Shown: positions 6,830-7,015 of the stretch, piece by piece
Position numbering within the stretch: the stretch's first letter is position 1
Layout of the letters: every line of letters begins with the position of its first letter
Assembly: GCA_030699345.1 (NCBI GenBank)
Contig: JAUYMX010000080.1
Coordinates: forward strand, 1 to 7,015
Direction of reading: 5' to 3'
Length of the DNA stretch: 7,015 nt
Source: Methylococcaceae bacterium
GTDB lineage: Bacteria; Pseudomonadota; Gammaproteobacteria; Methylococcales; Methylomonadaceae
The notes under the pieces: generated by a model
The model's input: the letters and a program-made list of their open reading frames with translations, nothing else
Database searches by the model: none
What the model was told of the DNA's origin: nothing
Made by a program: the position numbers and the translations under genes

Positions 6830-7015
6830 AGCATCGCAGCTTTTGGTGAAATAGGCCCGCGAGGGGAGTGGCATGGATGCCGCTCGTTTTCGCAGGGCCA
6901 GGGATGGCCCTTCGAAAACCCTCGCCAAAAGCGAGAAGCGCAGGAAATTGGCGGAATCCGGGTCGCCTTTTCTTTGGATACTTTCTTTTGGCGAAGCAAA
7001 AGAAAGTAGCTCGCC
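6830..7015. repeat. Hairpin-rich non-coding segment, probable dispersed repeat
   Basis: This stretch is dominated by successive inverted repeats. GGCAT/ATGCC lies at 6870-6881. A 14-bp stem with one mismatch lies at 6886-6919 (GTTTTCG C AGGGCCA, loop GGGA). CTCGC/GCGAG lies at 6921-6935. A perfect 12-bp stem lies at 6979-7008 (TACTTTCTTTTG, loop GCGAAG). The last block, with its TTTTGGCGAAGCAAAAGAAAGT core, resembles intergenic sequence I recall recurring in many proteobacterial genomes, often mis-annotated as short Lys-rich proteins. The open frame across it on the minus strand (6817-6999) has no protein-like features and is best ignored. The segment continues beyond the window edge. Confidence 0.55.

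Noticed and set aside
6817..6999. Minus-strand open frame of 60 codons at the right edge
   Set aside because: It lies wholly inside the hairpin-rich segment, its composition follows the palindromes, and there is no ribosome binding site or recognisable domain.
1..7015. CRISPR array, toxin-antitoxin, or defence island
   Set aside because: There are no regularly spaced repeats, and no genes other than the transposase tail, the cyclase, gltX and mutS are supported.

Overview
The window reads as a gammaproteobacterial chromosome segment of moderate GC content. GltX and MutS both follow their E. coli counterparts closely from end to end. The style of the intergenic repeats is compatible with a methanotroph-like (Methylococcales) genome, but that placement is an impression, not a demonstration.

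Layout from left to right: (1) positions 1-134, plus strand, hold the last 43 codons of a transposase resembling the IS1595/ISXO2-like family; the rest lies outside the window. (2) Positions 131-2272, minus strand, encode a membrane-anchored MASE1-PAS-GGDEF-EAL c-di-GMP protein. Its EAL domain stops after roughly 110 residues, exactly where the transposase gene ends, so an insertion sequence appears to have cut off the 3' end of the gene. The EAL motif itself reads QAL, so what remains is best viewed as a diguanylate cyclase with an intact GGDEF signature and an RxxD inhibitory site. (3) Positions 2273-2607 form an AT-rich divergent intergenic region with an extended -10 promoter candidate for gltX and a leader with competing small hairpins. 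(4) Positions 2608-4011, plus strand, are gltX (glutamyl-tRNA synthetase). (5) Positions 4012-4085 hold a perfect 13-bp stem followed by a T-rich run. It acts as a probable gltX terminator and carries a REP-like repeat signature. (6) Positions 4086-6680, minus strand, are a complete mutS (mismatch recognition ATPase) with a GTG start and a C-terminal clamp-binding motif, convergent with gltX. (7) Positions 6681-7015 hold the mutS promoter region and then a hairpin-rich segment with no credible gene that looks like a dispersed non-coding repeat.

The genes do not form a functional system. gltX (translation) and mutS (repair) are convergent single-gene units, and the cyclase is a separate signalling gene damaged by a mobile element. 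I do not see a new defence or biosynthetic system. The most informative items are the IS-truncated and motif-degenerate EAL domain, the REP-like terminator between gltX and mutS, and the hairpin-dense repeat at the right edge.
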